64,000 bases of DNA from Mactromeris polynyma. Its lineage: Eukaryota; Mollusca; Bivalvia; Venerida; Mactridae. Below, one piece after another: positions 24,440 to 38,022 of this stretch (positions within the stretch are counted from its first letter, which is position 1; each line of letters opens with the position of its first letter). The notes under the pieces are model-generated. The model did no database searches, was not told the origin of the DNA, and saw nothing but the letters and a program-made list of their open reading frames with translations. The stretch spans positions 14,588,256 to 14,652,255 of the forward strand of contig JASFXZ010000001.1 of the NCBI GenBank assembly GCA_032209605.1, written 5' to 3'. A program made the position numbers and the translations under genes.

Positions 24440-27400
24440 GGGTTTGATACATCCTAGATACATAACACACATCCAACATCAGTTTGATACATCCTAGATA
24501 CATCACACACACCCAACATCAGTTTGATACATCCTAGATACATCACACACACCCAACATTGGTTTGATACATCTTAGATACTTCAGAATCACCCTGTATC
24601 AAACTCAGACACACCCAACATCAGTTTGATACATCTTAGATACATAACACACACCCAACATCAGTTTGATACATCTTGGATACATAACACACACCCAACA
24701 TCAGTTTGATACATCTTGGATACATAACACACACCCAACATCAGTTTGATACATCTTAGATACATAACACACACCCAACATCAGTTTGATACATCTTAGA
24801 TACATAACACACACCCAACATCAGTTTGATACATCTTACATACATCACACACATCCAACATCAGTTTGATACATCTTAGATACATAACACACACCCAACA
24901 TCAGTTTGATACATCTTAGATACATCACACACATCCAACATCAGTTTGATACATCTTAGATACATAACACACACCCAAAATCAGTTTGATACATCTTACA
25001 TACATCACACACACCCAACATCGGTGTTATACATCTTAGATACATAACACACACCCAACATCGGTGTTATACATCTTAGATACATAACACACACCCAGCA
25101 TCAGTGTTATACATCTTATATACATCACACACACTCAACATCAGTGTTATACATCTTATATGCATCACACACACCCAACATCAGTTTGATACATCTTGGA
25201 TACATAACACACACCCAACATCGGTGTTATACATCTTATATACATAACACACACCCAGCATCAGTTTGATACATCTTGGATACATCACACACACCCAACA
25301 TCAGTGTTATACATCTTATATACATAACACACACCCAGCATCAGTTTGATACATCTTGGATACATCACACACACCCAACATCAGTGTTATACATCTTATA
25401 TACATCACACACACCCAGCATCAGTGTTATACATCTTATATACATCACACACACCCAACATCAGTGTTATACATCTTATATACATCACACACACCCAACA
25501 TCAGTGTTATACATCTTATATACATCACACACACCCAACATCAGTGTTATACATCTTATATACATCACACACACCCAACATCAGTGTTATACATCTTATA
25601 TACATCACACACACCCAACATCAGTGTTATACATCTTATATACATCACACACACCCAACATCAGTGTTATACATCTTATATACATCACACACACCCAACA
25701 TCAGTGTTATACATCTTGGATACATCACACACACCCAACATCAGTGTTATACATCTTATATACATCACACACACCCAACATCAGTGTTATACATCTTATA
25801 TACATCACACACACCCAACATCAGTGTTATACATCTTATATACATCACACACACCCAACATCAGTGTTATACATCTTGGATACATCACACACACCCAACA
25901 TCAGTGTTATACATCTTATATACATCACACACACCCAACATCAGTGTTATACATCTTATATACATCACACACACCCAACATCAGTGTTATACATCTTATA
26001 TACATCACACACACCCAGCATCAGTGTTATACATCTTGGATACATCACACACACCCAACATCAGTGTTATACATCTTGGATACATCACACACACCCAACA
26101 TCAGTTTGATACATCTTGGATACATCACACACACCCAACATCAGTGTTATACATCTTATATACATAACACACACCCAACATCAGTGTTATACATCTTATA
26201 TACATAACACACACCCAACATCAGTGTTATACATCTTATATACATCACACACACCCAACATCAGTTTGATACATCTTGGATACATAACACACACCCAACA
26301 TCAGTTTGATACATCTTGGATACATAACACACACCCAACATCAGTTTGATACATCTTGGATACATAACACACACCCAACATCAGTTTGATACATCTTATA
26401 TACATAACACACACCCAGCATCAGTTTGATACATCTTGGATACATAACACACACCCAGCATCAGTTTGATACATCTTGGATACATAACACACACCCAACA
26501 TCAGTTTGATACATCTTATATACATAACACACACCCAGCATCAGTTTGATACATCTTGGATACATAACACACACCCAGCATCAGTTTGATACATCTTAGA
26601 TACATAACACACACCCAGCATCAGTTTGATACATCTTGGATACATCACACACACCCAACATCAGTGTTATACATCTTAGATACATCACACACACCCAACA
26701 TCGGTGTTATACATCTTGGATACATAACACACACCCAGCATCAGTGTTATACATCTTAGATACATAACACACACCCAACATCAGTTTGATACATCTTAGA
26801 TACATAACACACACCCAACATCGGTGTTATACATCTTATATACATCACACACACCCAACATCGGTGTTATACATCTTGGATACATAACACACACCCAACA
26901 TCAGTGTTATACATCTTATATACATAACACACACCCAGCATCAGTTTGATACATCTTGGATACATCACACACACCCAACATCAGTGTTATACATCTTATA
27001 TACATAACACACACCCAACATCAGTTTGATACATCTTGGATACATAACACACACCCAACATCAGTGTTATACATCTTATATACATAACACACACCCAGCA
27101 TCAGTTTGATACATCTTGGATACATAACACACACCCAACATCAGTGTTATACATCTTATATACATAACACACACCCAGCATCAGTTTGATACATCTTGGA
27201 TACATAACACACACCCAACATCGGTGTTATACATCTTAGATACATAACACACACCCAACATCAGTGTTATACATCTTAGATACATCACACACACCCAACA
27301 TCAGTTTGATACATCTTGGATACATAACACACACCCAACATCAGTTTGATACATCTAAGATACATCACACACACACAACATCGGTGTTATACATCCTAGA

Positions 27401-27480
27401 TACATCACACACACCCAACATTGGTGTTATACATCCTAGATACATCACACACACCCAACATCGGTGTTGTACATCCCAGA
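24440..27480 (+). repeat. 40-bp satellite array, ~76 units
   Basis: Unit TACATCACACACACCCAACA followed by TCAGTGTTATACATCTTATA. Two unit types (CAGTTTGAT...TTGGA and CAGTGTTAT...TTATA) are arranged in blocks: the left third mostly TTTGAT, the centre (about 25380-26100) almost uniform GTGTTAT, the right part mixed. Because 40 is not a multiple of three, every long open frame here (for example 25276-26109) is one motif cycling through three frames; none looks like a gene. Confidence 0.95.
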
Positions 27481-27489
27481 TTCTTTAAA

Positions 27490-29640
27490 CACTTACATAC
27501 TGTAAATCATTCAAATATGTTATTCTGTCAAGTCGGATACATTCTGCAATCACCTTATGCACTTTGCATCAGTTGGATACATTCTAGAACAACCACATGT
27601 GTTGTGCATGATTGGTGTGAATGAATTGGCAAGGCTATCTCTGTTAGGGTTTTGTGAAGACTTTAATACATATGAAAGTGTTTGATCTACCACAGATAAA
27701 ACACATTTTTGAAATCAGCTAGGGTTGCTATATATTGTTATTGTTTTTCTTCTTTCTTCTCTGGGGCAGTTTGAATACTGCTTATCAAAATATACACTGG
27801 AATATTTTGTACTTTTTTGTAAACAATTACCATTTATGTTTGTTTTAATTTCTTAAGAATAGATGTCAAATCAAAGAACGATGCTGTTAATTAAACATTT
27901 ATGTTAATTATGGAGTACATGATATATTAATTACTACAATATAAATTTTGTGTTCTAATTGTTTGGTTGTGAACTTATGAGTTATGGTTTGTGATGTACC
28001 ATCTCATTTACAAACATTTGTGGAACATCACTGAGTTTGGACATTTTAACTGGAGAATTTTAAACATTTGCTTAAATTGAAATTATAACTATTTCTTTTA
28101 TTTCATTTTTGAAACCTGAAGGGAGGCAAATTGTAATCACACTGTCAGTCTGCTAGTTGATGTGTCAGTAATACTTCATGTCTCAGCTAGGTAACTCCAA
28201 CATCAAGCACTGTCAGTCTGCTAGTTGATGTGTCAGTAATACTTCAATGTCTCAGCTAGGTAACTCCAACATCAAGGTCACAAGCAAGGTCTCATGCTGT
28301 TTGCTATTTACATTCATGTTTTATATTTTAGGTCTCCATTAAAACTTTTAAACTACTCATGAGTTCCTTTGAATCATTACACAAGTGTTAAGCATGAGGT
28401 GTGTCACACACTGCATCAGGCCCCCAAGGTCAAGGTCACAGGCAGCAACATGCCTGGTATATGTTTACAATATTAGTACCATGCTCTTTAAAAGTTTGGG
28501 GCCATTTTTCACTTACTATTGGCATCCCTGTTGCTGTATATTCATGTTTTCCTATTGTGTACTTTCAGGCTGACCCATACAATGAAATGATATCACTACA
28601 CAACTGATGTGCAAATGTCATTGAACAATTCACCATATATGCCAAGTGTCTAAAACACTTTTCTTGACTGGTTACCATGTTTCACAGAATGGACAGTTCA
28701 CTATGTTAACTTGTAACAGAACCAGTGTCTCCTGCAGACTGGTTGTTGGAAATAATTGTTCAAGAGTTATTGGCTGGTTTGTTGACATTCTTAGAAAACA
28801 AGCCAGTGTATTACAGGCTGGTTGAAATATTGTACATATAAATTACTGAATGCATGGATGATTGGTTAACAAATGAAAACCAGCCTGTTATTGACTGCTT
28901 ACTTTAAAAATCAGCAACGTCAAGGCAAACCAAGCCTCTGGTAGTTTTTGATTCTGAAAATCAACTTATTGTGAGCATTCTTATTTATCTGAGGGCAACA
29001 AAATTACAAAGAATGTATATTTTTGATAAAATATTATGCTAGTTTCAATAATCTGTAGAAGTTACACCATCAGAAGAAGAATTTGAGGGCTTGGCTCAAA
29101 ACTAATGTCAGTTTCGGCAAAGAAGTCATAATAGTTTTTGTGCCAACTACTTGAATTGTCAGATTTTTTAATTTTTGATATTCTTGATAATCGATGTAAT
29201 ATCTACTGCTATGGACATTCCAAATTTTGAGTGTCTTCTATTCATCTCCAGGTATAAACTTTAATTCTTATTTTAGATTACATACTATGTATAAATGGAA
29301 TACAGCAGAATCAAAAGAAAGCATTTGATTAGTGCCAATTTTTTAACAGTTTTGAAAGCATACCAATTGGTACTAAACATCTAACATCTAGTGTACAATT
29401 GGCTTCAAAATTGGATAAATTGATTTAAAAGGTATTTTTACAGGGTAAAATCCAAGTATTATTACATGTTTAAACAACTAGGAATTTGTTGTTTCTTTTT
29501 ATCTCTATCTACTACTGTACAGGACATAGTAATATATTTTGTATTGTTATAAAATGTCATGATGTGGTCCACATTTTACCTGACTCTTCTGTACATATTG
29601 CATAGAAATACAAGGTTCCATATTGTATGGAATATCATGT
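27490..29640. other. intergenic DNA with a 68-bp tandem duplication
   Basis: No supportable gene. The segment starting CACTGTCAGTCTGCTAGTTG at 28140 is repeated once at 28208 with one inserted base. The 28400-28450 stretch has the AAGGTCAAGGTCACA motif typical of dispersed bivalve repeats. Confidence 0.5.
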
Positions 29641-29655
29641 TCAGTAACATATACA

Positions 29656-29925
29656 ATGCCATGGTCCATACTGTATGAAGTTCCATGGTCCATATTGTAT
29701 GAAGTTCCATGGTCCATATTGTATGAAGTTCCATGGTCCATATTGTATGAAGTTCCATGGTCCATATTGTATGAAGTTACATGGTCCATATTGTATGAAG
29801 TTCCATGGTCCATATTGTATGAAGTTCCATGGTCCATAATGTATGATGTTCCATGGTCCATATTGTATGAAGTTCCATGGTCCATATTGTATGAAGTTCC
29901 ATGATCCATATTGTATGATTAACCA
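29656..29925 (+). repeat. 24-bp minisatellite (CCATGGTCCATATTGTATGA)
   Basis: About 11 units of CCATGGTCCATATTGTATGA plus AGTT. The 24-bp length keeps several frames open on both strands, giving open frames such as 29547-29909 that I treat as incidental. The unit is related to the 30-bp array at 30280-30790. Confidence 0.9.
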
Positions 29926-29958
29926 TGTTGTGTGGAATTCTATCATTTGTAATATATA

Positions 29959-30135
29959 CAGGGGTGAGAAACTTCCTCTTTTAAGCCAATTTCCTCATTT
30001 TGGACTAAAAATTGAGAAATAAAAGTCATCCGATTTGGCCGAATATTTGTAAAAATGTTAACTTTTTTAATGGTATTGTTTTTTTGGATAAATTTTGAAT
30101 TTTTCTTCTTTGGCCAATAAGCATTCTCACCCCTG
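29959..30135. mobile_element. 177-bp MITE with CAGGGGTGAGAA ends
   Basis: Terminal inverted repeats CAGGGGTGAGAA / TTCTCACCCCTG with TATA on both outer sides. No coding capacity. It sits between the related 24-bp and 30-bp minisatellites. Confidence 0.65.
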
Positions 30136-30279
30136 TATACAGAATACCACAGTCTCTGGTGTATGGAAGACTATTGTCTAGACAATGGTTATGTTTTAGG
30201 TAAATACCAAGATCAATCGTACAGTAAAAATGTAAAAAAATGTTCCTACCTGTATGAAATACTATGTTACGTATTATAT

Positions 30280-30790
30280 GAAATACCATGGTTCATATTG
30301 TATGAAATGCCATGCTTCATATTGTATGTACCAGTATTACCATGGTTTATATCATATGTACCGGTAATACCATGCTTCATATTGTATGTACCGGTAATAC
30401 CATGGTTTATATCATATGTACCAGTAATACCATGGTTTATATCATATGTACCGGTAATACCATGGTTTATATCGTATGTACCGGTAATACCATGGTTCAT
30501 ATTGTATATACCGGTAATACTATGGTTTATATCGTATGTACCGGTAATACCATGGTTTATATCATATGTACCAGTAATACCATGGTTTATATCATATGTA
30601 CCGGTAATACCATGGTTTATATCATATGTACCGGTAATACCATGGTTTATATCATATGTACCGGTAATACCATGGTTTATATCATATGTACCGGTAATAC
30701 CATGGTTCAAATTGTATATACCAGTAATACTATGGTTATTATTGTATGTACCGGTAATACTATGGTTGGTATTGTATGAAATATGTATTA
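30280..30790 (+). repeat. 30-bp minisatellite (ACCATGGTTTATATCATATG)
   Basis: About 16 units of ACCATGGTTTATATCATATG plus TACCGGTAAT. The unit length is a multiple of three and lacks stops in several frames, so open frames of 155-210 codons appear on both strands. Their products are a ten-residue periodic string with no family resemblance. Confidence 0.9.
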
Positions 30791-30849
30791 TATGAAGTTC
30801 CATGATTCATATTGTAAGTAATACCATGGTTCATACTGTATGGAATTTT

Positions 30850-32577
30850 CTATGTTACTCATTGCACTGTTATAAGAGGAACTCAAAGCAGGATAATAGT
30901 TTATACTATATGTCTTGGCTTTTTGAAGAACACACCCTTTGATGGAGTGTGTGTATAGTTTAAGTCTGATGTCATCTATTCTTGTAACTGTATTGCACTG
31001 CCCACACCAAAGTCGAACATATTCTTGTACATGTGTATGTAAACCTGTGTTCTTTATGGTACATCAAACAAATTGCTCAAGTGTTCATTCATAATGTTGT
31101 GTGTATTGTGTCATCCCCAAAAATAATATGGGTGTATTTGTTTATTTCCTCTTGGAAAAACATTTCTATTGTAGAAATTGTAGTCTTGTAAAAATAGTAG
31201 GTATAGTAATTGTATGTACAAGAAACATGAACTCATTCTCGTTCCTTTTTTGATACATAAAAGGCATGATTACCTAACTAGAGCAGTAGATATTCTGATG
31301 CATTTTCATTGTTATATTGAAAATTGCAGTGGTGTAATAACCCGTGGCTACAACTTAAGAATATCGAAGTCATGATTTAGGAACCTACAGGCTGTACGAA
31401 ACCACATTATCGGCCAATCAGAAAACAGGGGTTCAACTAGGGGCATTCAAGGGTCATTTTGATAATTTTTGATTGGAAGTTACAATTTTATAGCCAAATT
31501 ATCTACAATTTAGAGAAAAGTGGACCCTTCGGTGAGAATCCTCAAGGTCAAAATGTTGCTTGTTGGAAATTCTTGGGGTCAAAGGGTCTACTCCAGGGTC
31601 AAATAGAACCCCTGGAAAAGCTTATCAGAATCTCTTCTGGCAACATACCACAGATAACCATCATTACATTAATTTTAGAAAATTTGGTTTACCTTTTTTC
31701 GTCATTAGTCATTTGTCATTATAGTGTCTGTATGTGTGTTTGTATGTGTTGGAGTTTCAGAAAACATTGTAGACTGTTTACTTTTGTCTGATGCACGTCA
31801 GGAAATTAAGCCCCAACTTACACCATGATTTGTTTTGTTTAATAATATATTCTGCAATAGAAATGTGGTAGTAGAATTATTTCATGAAGTGACAGTTCTT
31901 GTATTTGTGTTTAAACATGTTTTTATGGTTAATTGTATATTCAATATTATGATAATATTTTTCTGAGCCCTTCTATTATTTGCTATTCATAACAGTATTT
32001 TTAAGCTTGAACGTGATGAAGGCATTTATACACTAACGGTCACTCTCGAGTCAGATTCCTGAGAAAATAGCCAGTCCTGTTGTCTGATGAGGAAGTGTGA
32101 TAATAACATACATGTGAACTTGATTTCTGTGGGAGACTCCCGGATTTGATAAGCCACTCACCCTATCCAGGCCAGGAGCTATGATCTCCTGATTTTGAGG
32201 ATATACTTCATAAATTTTTGTTTTTGGGAATTTTTAATTCCCAACTTGTTTGCTGGAATTATGAGTCAAAAATGACAAATACAACATTTGAGGGGTTATA
32301 TAGATGCTCTCAATGATGGTATTTAGCGCTTTGATATGGATATAGGTAAATTGACTAAATTTCTGCCATGGAAAAAATCTCCCTCTACAAGTCTCAAATA
32401 CCCGCTTTTCAAGGAGCAATCTCTCTCTTTGCAGTCTGAAAAGGTTCACATGTATGTAATGACCTTAGCAGGTTCGAGCCCACAACCTCTGGTTGTAGTA
32501 ACCAACAACTTGAGCACTTCACTACAACTCCCATTTAACAACTTTATTTACTAGAACTGTGAAAGTACGAAATATAT
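30850..32577. other. intergenic DNA
   Basis: No supportable gene. A dispersed-repeat-like stretch with repeated GGTCAAA motifs lies near 31520-31620. A box-B-like GGTTCGAGCCC near 32471 hints at a decayed SINE. Confidence 0.45.
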
Positions 32578-33781
32578 GGACTTATGATTGCGTTAAAGAA
32601 CACTCGTCTTATTCCAGTATGCCTCTGTGCTTCTGTCCCTAGTTTCTCCCTCTGACTTATGATTGCGGTAAAGAACACTCGTCTTATTCCAGTATGCCTC
32701 TGTGCTTCTGTCCCTTGTTTCTCCCTCTAACTTATGATTGCGGTAAAGAACACTCGTCTTATTCCAGTATGCCTCTGTGCTTCTGTCCCTTGTTTCTCCC
32801 TCTGACTTATGATTGCGGTAAAGAACTCTCGTCTTATTCCAGTATGCCTCTGTGCTTCTGTCCCTTGTTTCTCCCTCTGACTTATGATTGCGGTAAAGAA
32901 CACTCGTCTTATTCCAGTATGCCTCTGTGCTTCTGTCCCTTGTTTCTCCCTCTGACTTATGATTGCGGTAAAGAACACTCGTCTTATTCCAGTATGCCTC
33001 TGTGCTTCTGTCCCTTGTTTCTCCCTCTGACTTATGATTGCGGTAAAGAACACTCGTCTTATTCCAGTATGCCTCTGTGCTTCTGTCCCTTGTTTCTCCC
33101 TCTGACTTATGATTGCGGTAAAGAACACTCGTCTTATTCCAGTATGCCTCTGTGCTTCTGTCCCTTGTTTATCCCTCTGACTTATGATTGCGGTAAAGAA
33201 CACTCGTCTTATTCCAGTATGCCTCTGTGCTTCTGTCCCTTGTTTCTCCCTCTGACTTATGATTGCGGTAAAGAACACTCGTCTTATTCCAGTATGCCTC
33301 TGTGCTTCTGTCCCTTGTTTCTCCCTCTGACTTATGATTGCGGTAAAGAACACTCGTCTTATTCCAGTATGCCTCTGTGCTTCTGTCCCTTGTTTCTCCC
33401 TCTGACTTATGATTGCGGTAAAGAACACTCGTCTTATTCCAGTATGCCTCTGTGCTTCTGTCCCTTGTTTCTCCCTCTGACTTATGATTGCGGTAAAGAA
33501 CACTCGTCTTATTCCAGTATGCCTCTGTGCTTCTGTCCCTTGTTTCTCCCTCTGACTTATGATTGCGGTAAAGAACACTCGTCTTATTCCAGTATGCCTC
33601 TGTGCTTCTGTCCCTTGTTTCTCCCTCTGACTTATGATTGCGGTAAAGAACACTCGTCTTATTCCAGTATGCCTCTGTGCTTCTGTCCCTTGTTTCTCCC
33701 TCTGACTTATGATTGCGGTAAAGAACACTCGTCTTATTCCAGTATGCCTCTGTGCTTCTGTCCCTTGTTTCTCCCTCTGTC
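32578..33781 (+). repeat. 75-bp minisatellite, 16 near-identical units
   Basis: Each unit contains CTTATGATTGCGGTAAAGAA, CACTCGTCTTATTCCAG and TATGCCTCTGTGCTTCTGTC. Units differ at only a handful of positions, so the array is young or recently homogenised. Since 75 is 25 codons, it stays open for 387 codons on the + strand (32694-33857) and 333 on the - strand (32727-33728). Openness on both strands argues that at least one frame is incidental, and no domain is recognisable. Confidence 0.95.
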
Positions 33782-33789
33782 TCAGTTCA

Positions 33790-36700
33790 AATATTGTGTT
33801 TCACAAATAATAAATAAATATTGCTATATATTTATCCCATCATATTTCTTGACGTAATTTACTGTATGCATATCCAAATAAATTTTCAACCCCAGAAACA
33901 ATTTTTCCGGCACATTAAATTCCGGTAATACCCGGAAGACTTGCATCTCTAAATTTAGACTGTTGTTGAGAGGTTAATGTTCTAGAAAGATTAAATTATT
34001 ATTACACCCTGGGTCTCGAATATTGATAATCTTGTTGAAGACAGGTTGCTGCTTAAAAGATGGGTGCTTTAAAGAGGTTGCACTGTAATTTAATGTTGTT
34101 GTTTTTTTGTTGCCTTGCAGACTAATGTTCAAATCATGTTGATGTTGTTAAGATGATGTTTTATGAATTGTAAGTGTCCACTGATAATGTAGGCACAATA
34201 TGATATAACACAAAAAATTTAAGTGAATAAACCACCTTCATTACTTGTTATTATTGAATTTGGTTGCAAGTGCTTGGTATGATAGAGCCCTCCTCAGTCA
34301 GCTCATTTGTTATGTCTGTTTTCAACAGTTGTTGATTTTGTATAACTTAGATCAATCTCATGTGTCAGCAACTATTTATTTGAATCTCATGCTGTATGTC
34401 AAGTCAAATAGCATTCTCTGTGCTTCCTTCAATTCATGACGTTATTTCAGAAATAAAAAATGCTGTGTGAATTATACACGAATTGTAGAAATTCCATGTA
34501 CACATGTATTTGTACTTGATTCATTGGTTTGAATATTTTGATTGAGTTGTCTCCCTTACTTTGCTACTCCTTTCACTTTAAGGCTTAAAACTTGGAATAT
34601 TGCAGCAAGTGTAAATCATACAATATTTGAAGAAAGTGATATATTTTGTAAGAAAGAAATTATAAAAACAGTTTTAGAGAAAACAATATATCTTGGAGTT
34701 TCATCTGACAAACAGACTTAATAGTAGTAAAGGAAAGGAATTAAAAAATCGAACACATCCTGTGAAGTCAACGCAAACCATGATTGTTTAAAAATGAGTC
34801 ACATTGTATAGTCTTAGATCTTATGTAATGTTTCCCTCATATTTCAATTGTCAGTATACAAGGCATGTGGAAATGAATCTCTAATTGTTTTGCATATTTT
34901 CTATACTTCAGCTAAATTCAGTAAGCACTACAAGTTTCATTATTGATGGAAACTGCCATTATTTTTTGTAGCTTGATTTAAAACTGTTAACGAAATTCGA
35001 ATTGTATGAAATATTTATTCAGCAAGACATTTGTTTTTGAATCTCAAGATATTTTGTCGATTTACCGTTAATTCAATATGTACCGTATTTGCATTGTAGT
35101 TTCAAACTTCCAAATTCAGAGAGAATTTAATATAAACATTTCTTCATTTATATCATTTTCTTGGACGGTGTGTGTGTAATCATTTTCTCATTAGCCTTGC
35201 TATGAAATTATTAGTCTTATGAAATCAAAATTATTTTCTAAATCTTATAAGACATACGTCACATAATCATTTTTTAGTAGGAAGAAACTTTGCATATTTG
35301 TCTATTTTATCATGCTTTAAGATTATAAAACTTGTTTTACCTATCACTCAAGTTAAGATCCTATAGAATGTAAGGTTTGCCCTAAATTTCAGTATAAAAT
35401 GTGCATGAAATATTTAAGGAAAATACTTTCTATTAAGGAGCATTTTTTTGAGAGATAGAATTGAAGTTTTGTTTGGTTGAGTTTGATAAATATTTGAAAA
35501 TGATATTGTTTATTAGAAAGTATCTATGATACTGAGTAGATCTGAGTTAGAGTCGCATACCAGCTAACTGCATTTAAATATTTGTTAGCATGTTACGTAT
35601 TTAATTTTTTAAATTGTGTTTTACTTTCTGAGCAAACTTTCATTTTATGTATTTTTTGTATATAATTTAAACAATAAATGCATTTAGCACTTTTTTGTAT
35701 CATGTTTCCATGGAAACTAGATCTGGTTTATGTGTGATGTGTGTTTTGTATGTGCGAGTATTTTTTGTTTTTATATCTGAATCTTGTGTTATGATAACAT
35801 GCATCTATCATTTATACATTTTCATTACAACTCATTTATAGTTTCAATGTCATCTTTCTATTCATTGTCATATTCATGTGTATACCATCTTCCGACATTT
35901 GGCAATTTGGTAGTTTGGCATGCCATGGATGTTTTGGCCATTCAGTTGAAAAAATCAATAAATCTCCATAACATAGCATATCTTCTTTTATTTCATGACT
36001 TGCTATGGGAAGATGTGAAAATAGCAAGGTGATTCACTAAATAGTTTGTGAATGTTTTTTGTTGGTGGAGTACATGGAAAAGGGATTATTGTCCTCTTGC
36101 TGACTGCACCGTATTTGTAAGACAATGTAATTATGCCCATCCCAATTGTTGTGGTCACACTGTGGCCCATGCATCTTATTGCTCATTTGTGTGACAATGA
36201 CCGAACTGTTAGTTATATTAATCATCTTCATTGGTAACATATATTTTGTTTATGTACTAGTAAACATTTGGTATGAATGATTGATGTATTAGTCTGTACG
36301 GTCACCATGACAACATGAAGGCCTTTGTTAAAAAACTTGAATTTGGAATCTGCTCAAATCTGGACTTTCGAGCATAATGCTTTAGTGGATTGCTACATAA
36401 TTGATTCAACAATTTCTCAATATTTTGAGTATCACAAAAACTGAGAAAAAGTGATGAACGTTTGAGCATTGACACCCAAGTTCAAGTTTCTTACCCGTAG
36501 GCCAATATCTCACGTACAATTTCCACTTATGTTTTGTTATACATGTAAAAATAGTAGTAGGTATATATGAGAATCTTAGCTTTTTGATCAGTAAAACCAT
36601 GTGTTTGTATTGTGTAATTTATGTAATTAAGAATCTGTCATATGAAATCTGGTTGACATTAATTAAACCATGTGGAAAACAGTACTAGGAGTTCTTGGTG

Positions 36701-37398
36701 TTGTGGTATTATCCCCCATCCCTGTCATCCCTGTAGAAGAAGGAACGTTGGCAACATGGAAAAATCGAAAATTTCCACCAGCGTTATTTTCCTCATTCAC
36801 ATATCTATACTGAAAGGATCAAAATTATGAAATGCTGGGTCATACATTTTGCTGTCATTCTATAATGGATGGGACAGTACCCTGGGTACTTGGTCAAATC
36901 ACTGCTTGTGTAGCATATAAATAACATTGACCGGTGATTGTTTATAACCTGTTTTTAGAAACATGATGGAGAGCTTTGTCCAAATTCGGATTCATACTTA
37001 TTGTACATAGCCAAAAAGGATGCATCTTTGCATTCATACTCAAAAATCAAATATGTTAGTAGATAGTCGAATAATGTAGATCGGAAGTTTACCTGGTGTT
37101 TCTTTATTCTTTCAGTATTCATTTTATATACTTCACTATTACAGTTTACAATTCTCATATCGGCGATTTACAAAATTTTTGCTCGTGACAGATCTAAGGT
37201 ACTGAATTTGTTAACAATTTGACCCACCATACAATTATACAACAAGCTTGCATGCTAAGTTCATGCATGGCATCGGCTGTTTTGAACTGATGAAAATTCA
37301 TTGTGGGAGTTACGTTCATTTCTACAACAGTACATGAACATTTAGTTCTAACTACTTTATAAATGCAGGCAACATTCGATTCTAAAGGCATTGCAAGC
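33790..37398. other. AT-rich intergenic DNA
   Basis: 3.6 kb without supportable gene, array or element. Short open frames here have no family resemblance. Confidence 0.5.
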
Positions 37399-38022
37399 CC
37401 ATCTGGTTAGCTCAGTCGTAAGAGCACGTTACTGCTAATCGTAGGTTGAAAACCCAACTGTACTTCCAGGAGTTTAATCCCAAGTTACATCCCAAGTCAT
37501 TTGTCCACCATCTCAGATCTATGCTGGAATTTGTCGGTTGCTTGTTGTATAACATTAATACTGGTTGGTAACACAGGAACACTTGTGAGGTCAACAGACC
37601 GTCGTACTGAAATGCTTGAAAAACAGAGTATAATGCTGTAATTCGCTGTATAATCATTGTTTCTGTTTGTGTTTTGTATGTGTTTTATATTTCCCTTTCC
37701 CCTGTGCAATTCTGTCACTTTATATAGTGTTCAGGTTATTTCCTGCCCAGTTTAGGCCTATTGCTGCCAACCGTCTTCACTTGTCCTGTGATCTTTTTCA
37801 TCCATAACCCCCCTCCTTCACTGTCCACTTTGATTCTCCTAGTTATTCCTAATGGTCTGCCAGGTCATTGCTTGTGCCTCTGTTCCTTAATATACGCACC
37901 CTTTAACCTCCTTAAGTGCCTTGTGTTTTGTGGATTGTTGTTTTCCCGGAGGTCTGCGTGGGGAGGCACTGTCTTATGTATGTGGCGTTTCCTGTAGCTT
38001 CGTATTCTCTTTCTTATATTAC
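37399..38022 (+). repeat. SINE-like or composite dispersed repeat with tRNA-like head
   Basis: Begins with a tRNA-like segment (CATCTGGTTAGCTCAGTCG; box A TAGCTCAGTCG). The 3' portion 37854-38022, including GTTGTTTTCCCGGAGGTCTG, is found again at 45432-45599 on the same strand. Whether head and tail belong to one element is inference. Confidence 0.45.

Noticed and set aside
25276..26349. Long overlapping open frames of 270-283 codons in the 40-bp satellite
   Set aside because: All three plus-strand frames give the same cyclic motif because the unit length is 1 mod 3; the frames exist only because the unit lacks stops.
24440..27480. CRISPR-like appearance of regular repeats
   Set aside because: There are no unique spacers between units; it is a direct tandem satellite in a eukaryotic genome.
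30163..30803. 210-codon plus and 178-codon minus open frames
   Set aside because: They are products of the 30-bp array, open on both strands, with ten-residue periodicity and no family resemblance.
37399..37470. Possible functional tRNA gene
   Set aside because: Box A is good but box B is degenerate and no cloverleaf with an acceptor stem can be drawn; more likely a SINE head.
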